Counted from the first letter of the stretch, positions 9,099-16,958 are shown. The stretch is 64,000 nt of DNA from an uncultured Corynebacterium sp. (GCA_943913645.1 CALTYZ010000009.1:29521-93520); one strand, 5' to 3'. Numbers and translations: made by a program. The notes: generated by a model from the letters alone, not told the origin.

Positions 9099-10724
9099 CT
9101 AGTCAACAGCGGATATGTCAGCCCCACTGCCGCCCTCGTCACCACCAGACGGGTTCCGGCCTGGAGGCTGTGGCTGACGTTGTGTGGGTTCCGAACCTGA
9201 GCTTGGCGCACCAGTGGGGGTAGCGGTGGCGGAGTTATCAGCTGTTGGCGTTGGGGCACCGGTCTCTGCGGTCTCGGTGGGATGTGGCGCGTCGTTCGGT
9301 TGCCGGTTCTCCGGTGCGGGTTGGTGGGCTGGAGAGGAAACCTCACTAGGCGGCTTGGGGCTGGCGCTCGGGCCGCGGGTTTCAGTTGCCCCGGCGGTCG
9401 GGCTTGTCATCTCGGACTCCGGTGTGTTGGAGTTGTCGGAGTGCTCACTTGGCTGGGTCCCGTCGCGGCCTTCGCGTGTTGCAGCCGGTGGTGGAGGGGC
9501 AAGAACCCCAGGGCCGGAAGCACTTTCCTCACCGGGTGTGAGCGTCATGCCGCGCACCAGTAACGCGATGATGAACGCCACGATCAACCAGAGCGTACTG
9601 GCCCGCATGAAACCGTCAAAGACCGTTTTAGGGGCCTCGCTAGTTTCGTGTTCAGCTCCGTTTTCAGCCCCACTAGCAGCACTGTCAGCTGCACCGTCGA
9701 GTGCAGCCGGGTCGAGTTTTGCCTCGACGACGCGCGTACTGCCAAAGGTTTCGGTGTCGGTAGTTGACGCAGTATCAGGGTCGCTGGCTGCTCCCGGTGG
9801 AATGAAGTCCGTGGTCGCCGTGCTGTGCGCTGATGCGGCAAAAGTGGGGTGGGCTGAGGCGTCGATACGCGGGAAGAGCTCGGTAGGTGAGCCGTACTCG
9901 CTCCAAAATTCATCCATAATGGCAACGCGGATAGCACGTTCCACCATCCACTGGCTCAGCGGCTGAACGCGCACCATGAAGCGCATATCAACCGTCCACG
10001 GCATGCCGGCGGTATTGGGTGGGTTGAGCGCAACCGCCGGATGTGACTGCAGCTCGCCGATCACCTTCGGCCGGATATCATCACGCTCAAGCGCACGGCG
10101 GGCGGCGCGCTCGGAGCGGTCGACGACTTGCTCGGCAGATTCTGAGCCCTCCAGCGGAACCGGGATGACCACCATCGCGTTGACCCAGTAGTTGGACTGG
10201 TTGATATAAATGCGCGCAGCTGAGTTTGGGATGGTTACCGTCGCTTGGTTGAGGGTGCGGATCTGGGTCGCGCGCATCGTAATCTGAATGACGTCACCAG
10301 AAATATCAAGACCATTGCCTTGAAAGGTGACATTGTCGCCCACGCCATACTGACGCTCGGTGAGAATGAAAAACCCGGCGAGGAAGTCTGCAATGATGTT
10401 TTGTGCGCCAAAACCGATCGCTGCTGAAACTACCGTCGCCGGGATTGCAGCCCCGGCGAGTGAAAACCCGATCTGCTGCAAAATGAAGACGAAGATGACA
10501 AAGAAAGCGATGACCTGGACCACGTAGACGCCCACGCCGGCCACCGCCAGGCGGCTTTTTCCCTCGTCGGCGTCCATGGTTTCGCGCACACGATTGGCTA
10601 CAAAGCGTTTAGCAAAACGTCCTGCGCGCGGCACCAAGAGCGCAAGCAGCAGCAAAAGGAGCAGATTGATTCCGGTAGTGGCAAACCACCGCCAGAGCTC
10701 TTGAAGAATGTACGCAATAGGCAT
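9099..10724 (-). CDS. mscCG: Mechanosensitive channel of the MscCG type (glutamate efflux)
   Basis: MscS-family channel that opens under membrane tension. The C. glutamicum homologue is the main L-glutamate exporter. The core is very similar: an N-terminal segment (WRWFATTGINLLLLLLLALL), AGVGVYVVQVIAFF, the pore helix GFSLAGAAIPATVVSAAIGF followed by GAQNIIADFLAGFFILTERQ, and the beta domain with MRATQIRTLNQATVTIPNS. As in MscCG there is an extra C-terminal extension with a fourth membrane segment (ASTLWLIVAFIIALLV), then a Pro/Ser/Thr-rich extracytoplasmic tail. Start ATG 10724 matches the family N-terminus; the frame opens 14 codons earlier. The 541-residue length is close to the 533 of C. 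glutamicum. Confidence 0.92.
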   Translation of the reverse strand: MPIAYILQELWRWFATTGINLLLLLLLALLVPRAGRFAKRFVANRVRETMDADEGKSRLAVAGVGVYVVQVIAFFVIFVFILQQIGFSLAGAAIPATVVSAAIGFGAQNIIADFLAGFFILTERQYGVGDNVTFQGNGLDISGDVIQITMRATQIRTLNQATVTIPNSAARIYINQSNYWVNAMVVIPVPLEGSESAEQVVDRSERAARRALERDDIRPKVIGELQSHPAVALNPPNTAGMPWTVDMRFMVRVQPLSQWMVERAIRVAIMDEFWSEYGSPTELFPRIDASAHPTFAASAHSTATTDFIPPGAASDPDTASTTDTETFGSTRVVEAKLDPAALDGAADSAASGAENGAEHETSEAPKTVFDGFMRASTLWLIVAFIIALLVRGMTLTPGEESASGPGVLAPPPPAATREGRDGTQPSEHSDNSNTPESEMTSPTAGATETRGPSASPKPPSEVSSPAHQPAPENRQPNDAPHPTETAETGAPTPTADNSATATPTGAPSSGSEPTQRQPQPPGRNPSGGDEGGSGADISAVD

Positions 10725-10750
10725 AGTGGTTAAAACTCTAACCCCGCTAG

Positions 10751-10787
10751 TTCTCGCGCGGCTCACGGGTGTGTATTATGAATCACC
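10751..10787 (+). promoter_or_regulatory. Probable promoter of the ilv leader and operon
   Basis: TATTAT at 10774-10779 is a good -10 hexamer, with a weak -35 candidate TTCTCG at 10751-10756 (17-nt gap). The -10 ends 8 nt before the leader-peptide ATG at 10788, so the leader peptide is probably translated from a leaderless RNA. The mscCG start lies just to the left in the opposite direction. Confidence 0.6.
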
Positions 10788-10838
10788 ATGACCATCACGC
10801 GACTTGTAGTAGTAATTCCGGCGCGGCGCTTGCCGTAG
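10788..10838 (+). CDS. ilvBNC leader peptide
   Basis: A 16-residue ORF, MTITRLVVVIPARRLP, followed by TAG. It holds a run of Leu-Val-Val-Val-Ile codons, as expected for transcription attenuation by the supply of branched-chain aminoacyl-tRNAs. It closely resembles the known C. glutamicum ilvBNC leader peptide. A hairpin followed by a T-rich stretch lies 31 bases after its stop, ahead of ilvB. When charged Leu, Val or Ile tRNA is short, ribosome stalling at these codons should favour readthrough into ilvB. Confidence 0.88.
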   Translation: MTITRLVVVIPARRLP

Positions 10839-10869
10839 CGGGTTACTTCTCACACGCCGCGAAACAAGC

Positions 10870-10913
10870 GCCCTCGAGAGCACCTAGTGCTTCCTCGGGG
10901 GTTTTTGTTTTTG
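10870..10913 (+). terminator. ilvBNC attenuator terminator
   Basis: An imperfect GC-rich stem (CCCTCGAGAGCAC / GTGCTTCCTCGGGG, loop CTA) is followed by GTTTTTGTTTTT. Its place between the leader peptide and ilvB marks it as the attenuator. An alternative pairing partner is likely in the 10839-10868 stretch, but I did not fold it. Confidence 0.8.
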
Positions 10914-10976
10914 ATCGTCTCGCACAACCACCGTAGTTAATCCGAAGTTTTTATAGAACTTAAGGAGCTTTGCATC

Positions 10977-12896
10977 GTGGCAACTTCAGCGAAGACCTCG
11001 ACCAAAGACACCACCTTGCGCGACGCACCCGCCGCGCCTCAGCACGCGCAGTCTGTCGAGGGTGCGGATGTGGAGGGCGCGGATGTGGAGATTTTGACAG
11101 GAGCAGCCGCCACGGTGCGGAGCTTGGAAATGCTCGGGGTTGATATCGCGTTCGGGCTTCCCGGCGGTGCTGTGCTGCCGCTCTATGATGCGCTGGCACA
11201 TGCCACAACGCTGCGGCACGTCCTGGTGCGCCACGAGCAGGGCGCTGGCCACGCTGCTGAAGGCTATGCACTTGCCTCAGGCAAGGTCGGCGTGTGTATC
11301 GCCACGTCAGGTCCAGGCGCGACCAACCTGGTGACCACGCTGGCGGACGCGTACCTGGACTCGGTGCCGATTGTCGCTATCACTGGGCAGGTGGGATCGC
11401 CGCTGATCGGCACCGACGCGTTCCAAGAGGCGGATATTCGCGGTATCACCATGCCGATTACGAAACACAACATCATGGTCACTCGCACCGAGGAGATCCC
11501 CGGCGCGTTGTTTGCCGCGTTCCACATTGCCTCGACCGGCCGGCCGGGGCCAGTGCTGGTAGATATTCCCAAGGACGTTCAAGCAGGAGAAGCGGAGTTC
11601 ATCTGGCCGCCGAAGATGGAACTGCCCGGGTACAAGCCGAACACGAAGCCGCATAATCGCCAGATTTCCCAGGCAGCGAAGCTGATCTCAGAGTCCAAGC
11701 GGCCGGTACTCTACATCGGCGGGGGTGTGGTGAAGGCAGACGCGCACGAGGAATTGCTCGAGTTCGCCGAATCTACCGGCATTCCGGTGGTCAATACGTT
11801 GATGGCGCTCGGTTGTTTTCCGCAGCACCACCCGCTGTACATGGGAATGCCGGGGATGCACGGCTCGGTACCGGCGGTCGGAGCGCTCCAAGAAGCGGAT
11901 TTACTTATCGCGATCGGCACGCGTTTCGACGACAGGGTCACCGGCGATACGTCCACCTTCGCCCCGCTGGCGAAAACGATTCACGCAGACATCGACCCTG
12001 CTGAGGTTGGCAAGATTCGCCCGGTTGATGTGCCAATCGTAGGCGATGCGAAGCGGGTGCTTTCGCAGCTGACTGATGCGTTTCGGGATGCGAAACGGAA
12101 CGCGCCGCCCGAGATCACCGCGTGGCTGAAGCGGCTGGCTGACCTGAAGGAGAGGTTCCCCCGCGGGTATGACGAGCAATCGGATGGATCCCTCGCGCCG
12201 CAGTTTGTCATTGAAACACTGTCACGAGTGGTTGGACCCGACGCGGTCTATGTTGCCGGAGTTGGGCAGCATCAGATGTGGTCCGCCCAGTTCATTGATT
12301 TCGATCGCCCCCGTCACTGGCTGAACTCTGGTGGCCTGGGCACCATGGGCTACGCCATTCCCGCTGCGCTTGGCGCAAAGGCCGCGTGTCCGGAGAAGGA
12401 GGTCTGGGCAGTCGACGGCGACGGATGCTTCCAAATGACTAACCAAGAGATCACAACGGCTGCACTGGAAGGTTTCCCCTTCAAAGTCGCGCTTATCAAC
12501 AATGGCAACTTGGGCATGGTTCGACAGTGGCAAACGCTGTTCTACAACGGAACCTACTCGCAAACCAAACTGGGCGGTGCAACCGAGTATGTGCCAGACT
12601 TTGTGCAGCTCAGCCAGGCGCTCGGCGCGGAGGCGATTCGGGTAACCAAGCAAGAAGAGGTGGTCCCGGCCATCGAGCGGGCTCGTGAGATCAATGACCG
12701 CCCGGTGGTTGTGGAGTTCATCGTCGGTGAGGATGCCCAAGTGTGGCCGATGATTGCCGCAGGTGCGTCGAATTCAGATATGCAGTACGCGTTGGGCATG
12801 CGGCCGTTCTTCGACATGGAGGAGTCTGCGGGTGAAAGCCCCGATGCGATTCACGAAACGATCGAGGCGATTGCTGACGCACAGGAGGAGAAGTAG
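10977..12896 (+). CDS. ilvB: Acetohydroxyacid synthase large subunit
   Basis: Thiamine-diphosphate enzyme that joins pyruvate with pyruvate or 2-ketobutyrate, the first common step of valine, leucine and isoleucine synthesis. The 639 residues contain the N-terminal FGLPGGAVLPLYDAL segment and the RHEQGAGHAAEGYA segment with the catalytic Glu, the central FAD-binding region, and the GDG...NN thiamine-diphosphate/Mg motif (DGDGCFQM to INNGNLGM). A non-conserved ~38-residue N-terminal extension precedes the domain. Start GTG 10977 has a good ribosome binding site, AAGGAG, 10 bases upstream. ilvN starts 2 bases after the stop, and ilvC follows. Expression is probably set by the leader attenuator. 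Confidence 0.97.
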   Translation: MATSAKTSTKDTTLRDAPAAPQHAQSVEGADVEGADVEILTGAAATVRSLEMLGVDIAFGLPGGAVLPLYDALAHATTLRHVLVRHEQGAGHAAEGYALASGKVGVCIATSGPGATNLVTTLADAYLDSVPIVAITGQVGSPLIGTDAFQEADIRGITMPITKHNIMVTRTEEIPGALFAAFHIASTGRPGPVLVDIPKDVQAGEAEFIWPPKMELPGYKPNTKPHNRQISQAAKLISESKRPVLYIGGGVVKADAHEELLEFAESTGIPVVNTLMALGCFPQHHPLYMGMPGMHGSVPAVGALQEADLLIAIGTRFDDRVTGDTSTFAPLAKTIHADIDPAEVGKIRPVDVPIVGDAKRVLSQLTDAFRDAKRNAPPEITAWLKRLADLKERFPRGYDEQSDGSLAPQFVIETLSRVVGPDAVYVAGVGQHQMWSAQFIDFDRPRHWLNSGGLGTMGYAIPAALGAKAACPEKEVWAVDGDGCFQMTNQEITTAALEGFPFKVALINNGNLGMVRQWQTLFYNGTYSQTKLGGATEYVPDFVQLSQALGAEAIRVTKQEEVVPAIERAREINDRPVVVEFIVGEDAQVWPMIAAGASNSDMQYALGMRPFFDMEESAGESPDAIHETIEAIADAQEEK

Positions 12897-12898
12897 CT

Positions 12899-13420
12899 AT
12901 GGCTCATGAAGATGAACACACCCGCAACATCCTCTCCGTGCTGGTGCAAGACGTGGACGGGATCATCACCCGTGTGACTGCCTTGTTCACCCGCCGCGGC
13001 TACAACTTAGTTTCGTTAGTCTCAGCCAAGACAGAAACCGAAGGCATCAACCGCCTGACCATTGTGGTCGACGCGTCCGAGTATGCGATTGAGCAGATCA
13101 CAAAACAACTGAACAAGCTCATTCAGGTGATCAAGGTCCTTCGGCTCGAGGACGATACGACGATTGCGCGGTCGCTGATGTTGGTGAAGGTCAACGCGAC
13201 AAATCAAAACCGCCCGCAGGTGGTGGAGACAGCGAATATCTTCCGCGCTCGGGTCGTCGATGTCGCTCCGGATTCAGTGGTGATCGAGGTAACCGGCACC
13301 CCAGACAAGCTGCGGGCGTTTCTTGAAGTGATGGAAACGTTCGGTATTCGGGAGCTGATCCGTTCTGGCCAGGTGGCGTTGAACCGTGGCTCCAAGACGC
13401 TGGCACCGTCGAAGAAGTAG
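12899..13420 (+). CDS. ilvN: Acetohydroxyacid synthase small (regulatory) subunit
   Basis: Regulatory partner of IlvB giving feedback inhibition by branched-chain amino acids. The 173 residues begin with an ACT domain (NILSVLVQDVDGIITRVTAL then FTRRGYNLVSL), followed by the conserved C-terminal small-subunit domain (ARSLMLVKVNA, then VVDVAPDSVVIEVTGTPDKL). It starts 2 bases after the ilvB stop behind AGGAGGAG, so the two subunits are translationally linked. Confidence 0.96.
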   Translation: MAHEDEHTRNILSVLVQDVDGIITRVTALFTRRGYNLVSLVSAKTETEGINRLTIVVDASEYAIEQITKQLNKLIQVIKVLRLEDDTTIARSLMLVKVNATNQNRPQVVETANIFRARVVDVAPDSVVIEVTGTPDKLRAFLEVMETFGIRELIRSGQVALNRGSKTLAPSKK

Positions 13421-13488
13421 CGCACAGCGTGGCTGTGTCATAATACGAAACAACCGTCCCAACACATAGGAAAGGTAAATAACCCCTT

Positions 13489-14502
13489 ATGGCTATTGAA
13501 GTTCTCTACGATCGCGACGCTGATCTCTCCCTCATCCAAGGCAAGAAGGTCGCCGTCATCGGTTACGGCTCTCAGGGACATGCCCATGCACAGAATCTTC
13601 GTGAATCCGGTGTAGAGGTGGTCATCGGTTTGCGCGACGGATCCAAATCCGCAGCCAAAGCGAAAGAAGCAGGGTTTCAGGTGAAGTCGAACGCCGAGGC
13701 CGCTGCCTGGGCGGATGTTGTTATGCTTCTGGCGCCGGATACCTCTCAGGCCGAGATATTCAAAAATGACATTGAGCCCAATTTGAACGCTGGCGATGCG
13801 TTGTTCTTCGGCCATGGTTTGAACATCCACTTCAAGCTCATCGAGCCAGCTGACAACATCACGGTAGCTATGGTGGCGCCGAAGGGGCCGGGCCATCTTG
13901 TTCGCCGGACGTACGCTGACGGTAAGGGTGTGCCGACGCTCATCGCGGTTGAGCAGGATCCGAACGGCAACGGACGGGACTTGGCGCTGTCCTACGCCGC
14001 CGCAATCGGTGGCGCGCGCGCAGGTGTCATCCCTACCACCTTTGAGGATGAGACGGTCACGGACCTCTTTGGTGAGCAGGCGGTACTGTGTGGTGGTCTG
14101 GAATACCTGATCATGGCAGGCTTTGAGGTGCTCACTGAGGCTGGGTATGAACCTGAGATGGCTTACTTCGAGTGCCTGCACGAGATGAAGTTGATCGTCG
14201 ATCTCGTGTACGAAGGCGGTTTGGCCAATATGAACTACTCGGTTTCTGATACCGCCGAGTTTGGTGGCTACTTGTCTGGGCCTCGGGTGATCGACGAGGG
14301 AGCGAAGGAGCGCATGCGAGAGATCTTGAAGGACATTCAGGACGGTACCTTTGCAAAGCGTCTCGTGGACAACGTGCGCAATGGGAATGCGGAGCTCGAA
14401 GGCCTTCGCAAGGAGGTTGCCTCCCACCAAATTGAAAAGACTGGTGCCGAGTTGCGGGACATGATGAGCTGGGTCAAGTCGCCGCTGACTGAAACTGCCT
14501 AG
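13489..14502 (+). CDS. ilvC: Ketol-acid reductoisomerase, 3' end supplied by the integrated element
   Basis: NADPH-dependent isomeroreductase of valine and isoleucine synthesis. The 337 residues carry the nucleotide motif GYGSQGHAHAQNL (from residue 25), the MVAPKGPGHLVRR segment, and metal/substrate residues in EAGYEPEMAYFECLHE and YSVSDTAEFGG. The length agrees with C. glutamicum IlvC, whose tail is similar (SWVK...ETA). The 15-bp attachment core overlaps the codons for Met-Met-Ser-Trp-Val, so the last eight residues, KSPLTETA, and the stop come from the inserted element. An AGGAAAGG ribosome binding site precedes the ATG. A 68-base gap after ilvN may hold a second promoter. Confidence 0.96.
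   Translation: MAIEVLYDRDADLSLIQGKKVAVIGYGSQGHAHAQNLRESGVEVVIGLRDGSKSAAKAKEAGFQVKSNAEAAAWADVVMLLAPDTSQAEIFKNDIEPNLNAGDALFFGHGLNIHFKLIEPADNITVAMVAPKGPGHLVRRTYADGKGVPTLIAVEQDPNGNGRDLALSYAAAIGGARAGVIPTTFEDETVTDLFGEQAVLCGGLEYLIMAGFEVLTEAGYEPEMAYFECLHEMKLIVDLVYEGGLANMNYSVSDTAEFGGYLSGPRVIDEGAKERMREILKDIQDGTFAKRLVDNVRNGNAELEGLRKEVASHQIEKTGAELRDMMSWVKSPLTETA
14462..14476 (+). repeat. Attachment core, left junction (inside ilvC)
   Basis: The 15-bp sequence TGATGAGCTGGGTCA recurs exactly at 21409-21423 and 28356-28370, which bound the two element copies at 6,947-bp spacing. The base before the core differs here (A) from the other two sites (C), and the base after it differs at the third site, so 15 bp is the length shared by all three. 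It lies in the last codons of ilvC. Confidence 0.9.
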
Positions 14503-14512
14503 TTTTCGCAGT

Positions 14513-15715
14513 TCAGGCCCCGCCTTCGATGACTCGCAGCGCGGGCGTTCCCGCGAAAATCCCGCTGCTGCTTGCAGCGGTTCGTACCCTGTCTTGGTAT
14601 CCCTCTTGCACGTGGGCGTAGGTTGACAGGGTCATCGCTACGGTATGGCCCATGACAGCTGCAACGTCTTGGATGGGTACTCCAGCTGTGAGCAACGTTG
14701 ACGCGTAGTAGTGCCGTAGCGCATGGAAGTGGACTCGTTCTGCCTTCGCGTGGACTGCAGCACGTTTGACCACGACGGCGATGTGGCTGGTGTTGAGCGG
14801 GCGCCCAGTCGTGGTTGTGAAGACTAACTCATGTTGAGCTCGGTTGTGTACCCGGGCTGCAAGCAGCGGCGTGAGCTCAGGCGGGATTGGCACATCCCGC
14901 CTTGAGTTGCGTGTTTTCAGGGGGACGCGCACTCGAGGGGGCTGCTTGCCCAGCTGCATGCGCACCCGGATGATTCGCGCTCCCAGGTCAATCTCTGTGA
15001 CGTTCAGCCCCGCTAATTCGCTCACGCGTAAGCCAGTCATCGTTGCAGCGACCATCATGTCTGCAATGTCCGGCCGAGGACGCTGGATCGCGGTGTACGT
15101 AGCGCCACTCCTGTTGGGATCTTTTGAGCGCGTGCGCTCGGTATAGGGCGCGCCGCCCAAGCGCACGAGCTCAATGACACGTTGGATCTCTGCTGCAGTT
15201 GGAATCTCCGCGGTATCGATCGCGGCCCCCGGAGCTCGCACATAGACAGGGTTGCGGGCAACCAACTCTTCGCGCATACCCCACTGCATAGCGGAGCGCA
15301 GATGACGCAGAGCGTTGGTCACGCCGGTTTCGCTCAGCCCGGTATCGTTGCTCGACACCCACCCTCGGCCGTTGCGTAGCTCCTCCGCCCATTGCTGCAC
15401 GTCGGTATTGGTCAGTTCCGTAGCAGGATAGTGATGCAGCGGCACGAGGTTTTTGTCTCGGGTGTGTTCGTATAATGATCGGCTGGTTTGCCGGAGGGGG
15501 CGCGAGTCTAGCCAGCGGTTATAGAGCTCGAGAATGCTCAAGCGATGAAACGCGGTGTCGGCGCCGCGCGCATGGCGGGTATCGATCTCAGCGAGGAACG
15601 CCTTGGCGTCGGCCCGCTTGCTGAAACTGCGTGAATGCTCGCGCCCACCCTTGTCGCGCCAGCGCGCGATCCATCTCACCGTGCCAGATTTGGTTTCCCG
15701 GCGTTGGATGGCCAT
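14513..15715 (-). CDS. int: Tyrosine site-specific integrase, copy 1
   Basis: Integrates and excises the element at the 15-bp core. The 400 residues comprise an N-terminal arm-binding domain (residues ~1-50), a SAM-like core-binding domain (~60-155) and the catalytic domain with Arg230 (TGLRVSE), Lys267, His331/Arg334 (HALRH), His357 (MGH) and nucleophile Tyr366 (STYAHV). The frame stays open to 15967, but the extra 84 codons run through the repressor gene; the start is ATG 15715, 8 bases after a GAGGAGG ribosome binding site. Its stop is 37 bases from the left junction core. It is probably co-transcribed with the repressor, which ends 13 bases upstream. Confidence 0.95.
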   Translation of the reverse strand: MAIQRRETKSGTVRWIARWRDKGGREHSRSFSKRADAKAFLAEIDTRHARGADTAFHRLSILELYNRWLDSRPLRQTSRSLYEHTRDKNLVPLHHYPATELTNTDVQQWAEELRNGRGWVSSNDTGLSETGVTNALRHLRSAMQWGMREELVARNPVYVRAPGAAIDTAEIPTAAEIQRVIELVRLGGAPYTERTRSKDPNRSGATYTAIQRPRPDIADMMVAATMTGLRVSELAGLNVTEIDLGARIIRVRMQLGKQPPRVRVPLKTRNSRRDVPIPPELTPLLAARVHNRAQHELVFTTTTGRPLNTSHIAVVVKRAAVHAKAERVHFHALRHYYASTLLTAGVPIQDVAAVMGHTVAMTLSTYAHVQEGYQDRVRTAASSSGIFAGTPALRVIEGGA

Positions 15716-15728
15716 TGATGGTTCCTCC

Positions 15729-16094
15729 TCAATCGCTCTTTGCACCGTCGCCGATCTCGCGTCGGCGGCGCTCCGACAACTCATCAATCGGCACGTCGTC
15801 GATGAGATGCAACCGACGCAGCAGTTCGTCGGTGAGTTGCTCGTCTGTTGCACGAGACAGTGCAGTGACCACACCAGGTTCGCTAATCCATCGAGCTGAC
15901 ATGAAACCCAGGTCTGCCAGCGCGACAGCAGGAGATTCCTCGTAGGCCTCAGCGATTTTGATGACAACTTCAGGCTTCAGCTCGCCGGCGTTGAATTGCG
16001 TTGTCAGCGTGCGGTTATTGAGCCCGGCACGCCGAGCAATCTCGCGGAGAGAGTCTCCTGCGGTGACGCGTTGCATCCATTCGGTGTGTTTCAT
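15729..16094 (-). CDS. Helix-turn-helix repressor (CI-like), copy 1
   Basis: Probable immunity repressor keeping the element quiescent. The 121 residues start with an XRE-type helix-turn-helix (MQRVTAGDSLREIARRAGLN, then NRTLTTQF), followed by an acidic helical C-terminal half without any protease or peptidase motif. It is divergent from the Cro-like gene across a 123-base region with a palindromic operator. The start has TACACT 7 nt upstream and TTGCAC 17 nt before that, so its mRNA is probably leaderless. It lies just upstream of int in the same direction. Confidence 0.8.
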   Translation of the reverse strand: MKHTEWMQRVTAGDSLREIARRAGLNNRTLTTQFNAGELKPEVVIKIAEAYEESPAVALADLGFMSARWISEPGVVTALSRATDEQLTDELLRRLHLIDDVPIDELSERRRREIGDGAKSD

Positions 16095-16101
16095 TCCGGC
16101 A

Positions 16102-16130
16102 AGTGTACGTCAACTGTCAGATATGTGCAA
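16102..16130 (-). promoter_or_regulatory. Repressor promoter, copy 1
   Basis: On the minus strand: -35 TTGCAC (16125-16130), 17-nt gap, -10 TACACT (16102-16107), then 7 nt to the repressor ATG at 16094. The geometry predicts a transcript starting at or next to the start codon. The same sequence recurs 6,947 bases to the right. Confidence 0.7.
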
Positions 16131-16180
16131 CTTTTACCCATAGTTTGAACTGCATAAATGAGAGGGTCATGTGTAACAGC

Positions 16181-16209
16181 TTGCAGAATCTACACAGTAT
16201 GTGTAGATT
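16181..16209 (+). promoter_or_regulatory. Rightward early promoter overlapped by a 23-bp palindromic operator, copy 1
   Basis: -35 TTGCAG (16181-16186), 17-nt gap, extended -10 TAGATT (16204-16209), then 8 nt to GTG 16218. A perfect inverted repeat, AATCTACAC / GTGTAGATT with a 5-nt centre, covers 16187-16209, filling the whole spacer and the -10. A dimeric repressor bound there would block RNA polymerase. The second copy is at 23128-23156. Confidence 0.75.
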
Positions 16210-16217
16210 TAGATCAC

Positions 16218-16484
16218 GTGAGTAGAAACCACACGCGTGAGAAGTTCAGGAAAGTTCGCATCGATCCCGGTGTGATCGACCAAGCGTGCACCAACCTCGG
16301 CTTGGGTGACGACAAACTCGGCGCCAAGCTGCGGCGCAGTCAGACCACCATCCGCCAATGGCGCAAAGGCGACACCGTCCCAACCGCATCTGATCTCGTA
16401 CGCCTCCAGTTTCTCACTGGCCGGCCCTACAGCACGATGCTCATCTGTGAAGACGGGGGCGACGACACCGATCAGGTGGCTTGA
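16218..16484 (+). CDS. Cro-like DNA-binding regulator, copy 1
   Basis: An 88-residue basic protein with a helix-turn-helix-like middle (DDKLGAKLRRSQTTIRQWRK, then GDTVPTASDLVRLQFL). It is the first gene rightward from the operator, placed like Cro in lambdoid switches, and probably controls the early genes. GTG 16218 sits 8 nt after the -10, so a leaderless start fits. The frame is open to 16158, but those codons contain the operator and promoter. Confidence 0.65.
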   Translation: MSRNHTREKFRKVRIDPGVIDQACTNLGLGDDKLGAKLRRSQTTIRQWRKGDTVPTASDLVRLQFLTGRPYSTMLICEDGGDDTDQVA

Positions 16485-16733
16485 CACCGGGTGGCCCCTC
16501 GGGCCACCGAATAGCCCCGGGCAGGCGCGATTCTTGCCGTTCGATTCGGCGCCGGGGCACCAGGAGACGGGTGTGACTACGGGCGAGTAACAGTTGATGA
16601 GGCCTGACTAAGGCCAACCCATGACGGGTCCTCTTGCCCCTGAGGTTGGACCTGCATCCGTCTCCCCACGAATGCTGTGCTGTGCGGGCACTGCCTGCCG
16701 GTGCGGTGAGCAAGTTCTTGAAAGGCAGTAATC
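16485..16733 (+). other. 249-base gap with hairpins, copy 1
   Basis: Between the Cro-like gene and the excisionase-like gene I see no convincing gene. It contains a perfect 8-bp hairpin (GGTGGCCC CTC GGGCCACC, 16490-16508) without a T run, and a small one (GGCCT GACTA AGGCC) near 16600. It may be an mRNA leader, a processing site, a small RNA or part of an origin. An alternative frame at 16306-16590 overlaps the regulator and looks like a shadow. Confidence 0.4.
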
Positions 16734-16958
16734 ATGAGGCATAGTCAAACCTCGGCACAACCGAAAACCAGCACGCAAACGTATTCCGCAGCGGAAGCGG
16801 CCGCAATCCTCGGATTTGGAAAATCCACCCTGCTCGATCACGTCCGCAATGGGTCGGCAGCGCACCTGCGTCCGGTGCGTCTGGGTCGTGCGGTGCGCTT
16901 TCCGAAGGCGACGATAGATGCCATCGCCGCCGGGGTAGCAACGCCGCAAGGAGCGTAG
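16734..16958 (+). CDS. Excisionase-like winged-helix protein, copy 1
   Basis: A 74-residue protein of the excisionase/MerR-type helix-turn-helix group: TYSAAEAAAILGFGKSTLLD, then HVRNGS, then RPVRLGRAVRFPKATIDAI. It may direct excision with the integrase or act as an early regulator. AAAGG lies about 9 bases before the ATG. It is followed 4 bases later by the replication-initiator-like gene. Confidence 0.75.
   Translation: MRHSQTSAQPKTSTQTYSAAEAAAILGFGKSTLLDHVRNGSAAHLRPVRLGRAVRFPKATIDAIAAGVATPQGA

Noticed and set aside
15716..15967. N-terminal extension of the integrase by 84 codons
   Set aside because: These codons overlap the repressor gene in another frame, and a GAGGAGG ribosome binding site lies directly before ATG 15715.
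16306..16590. 94-codon ORF overlapping the Cro-like gene
   Set aside because: Low-complexity composition, overlap with a better gene, and no ribosome binding site.
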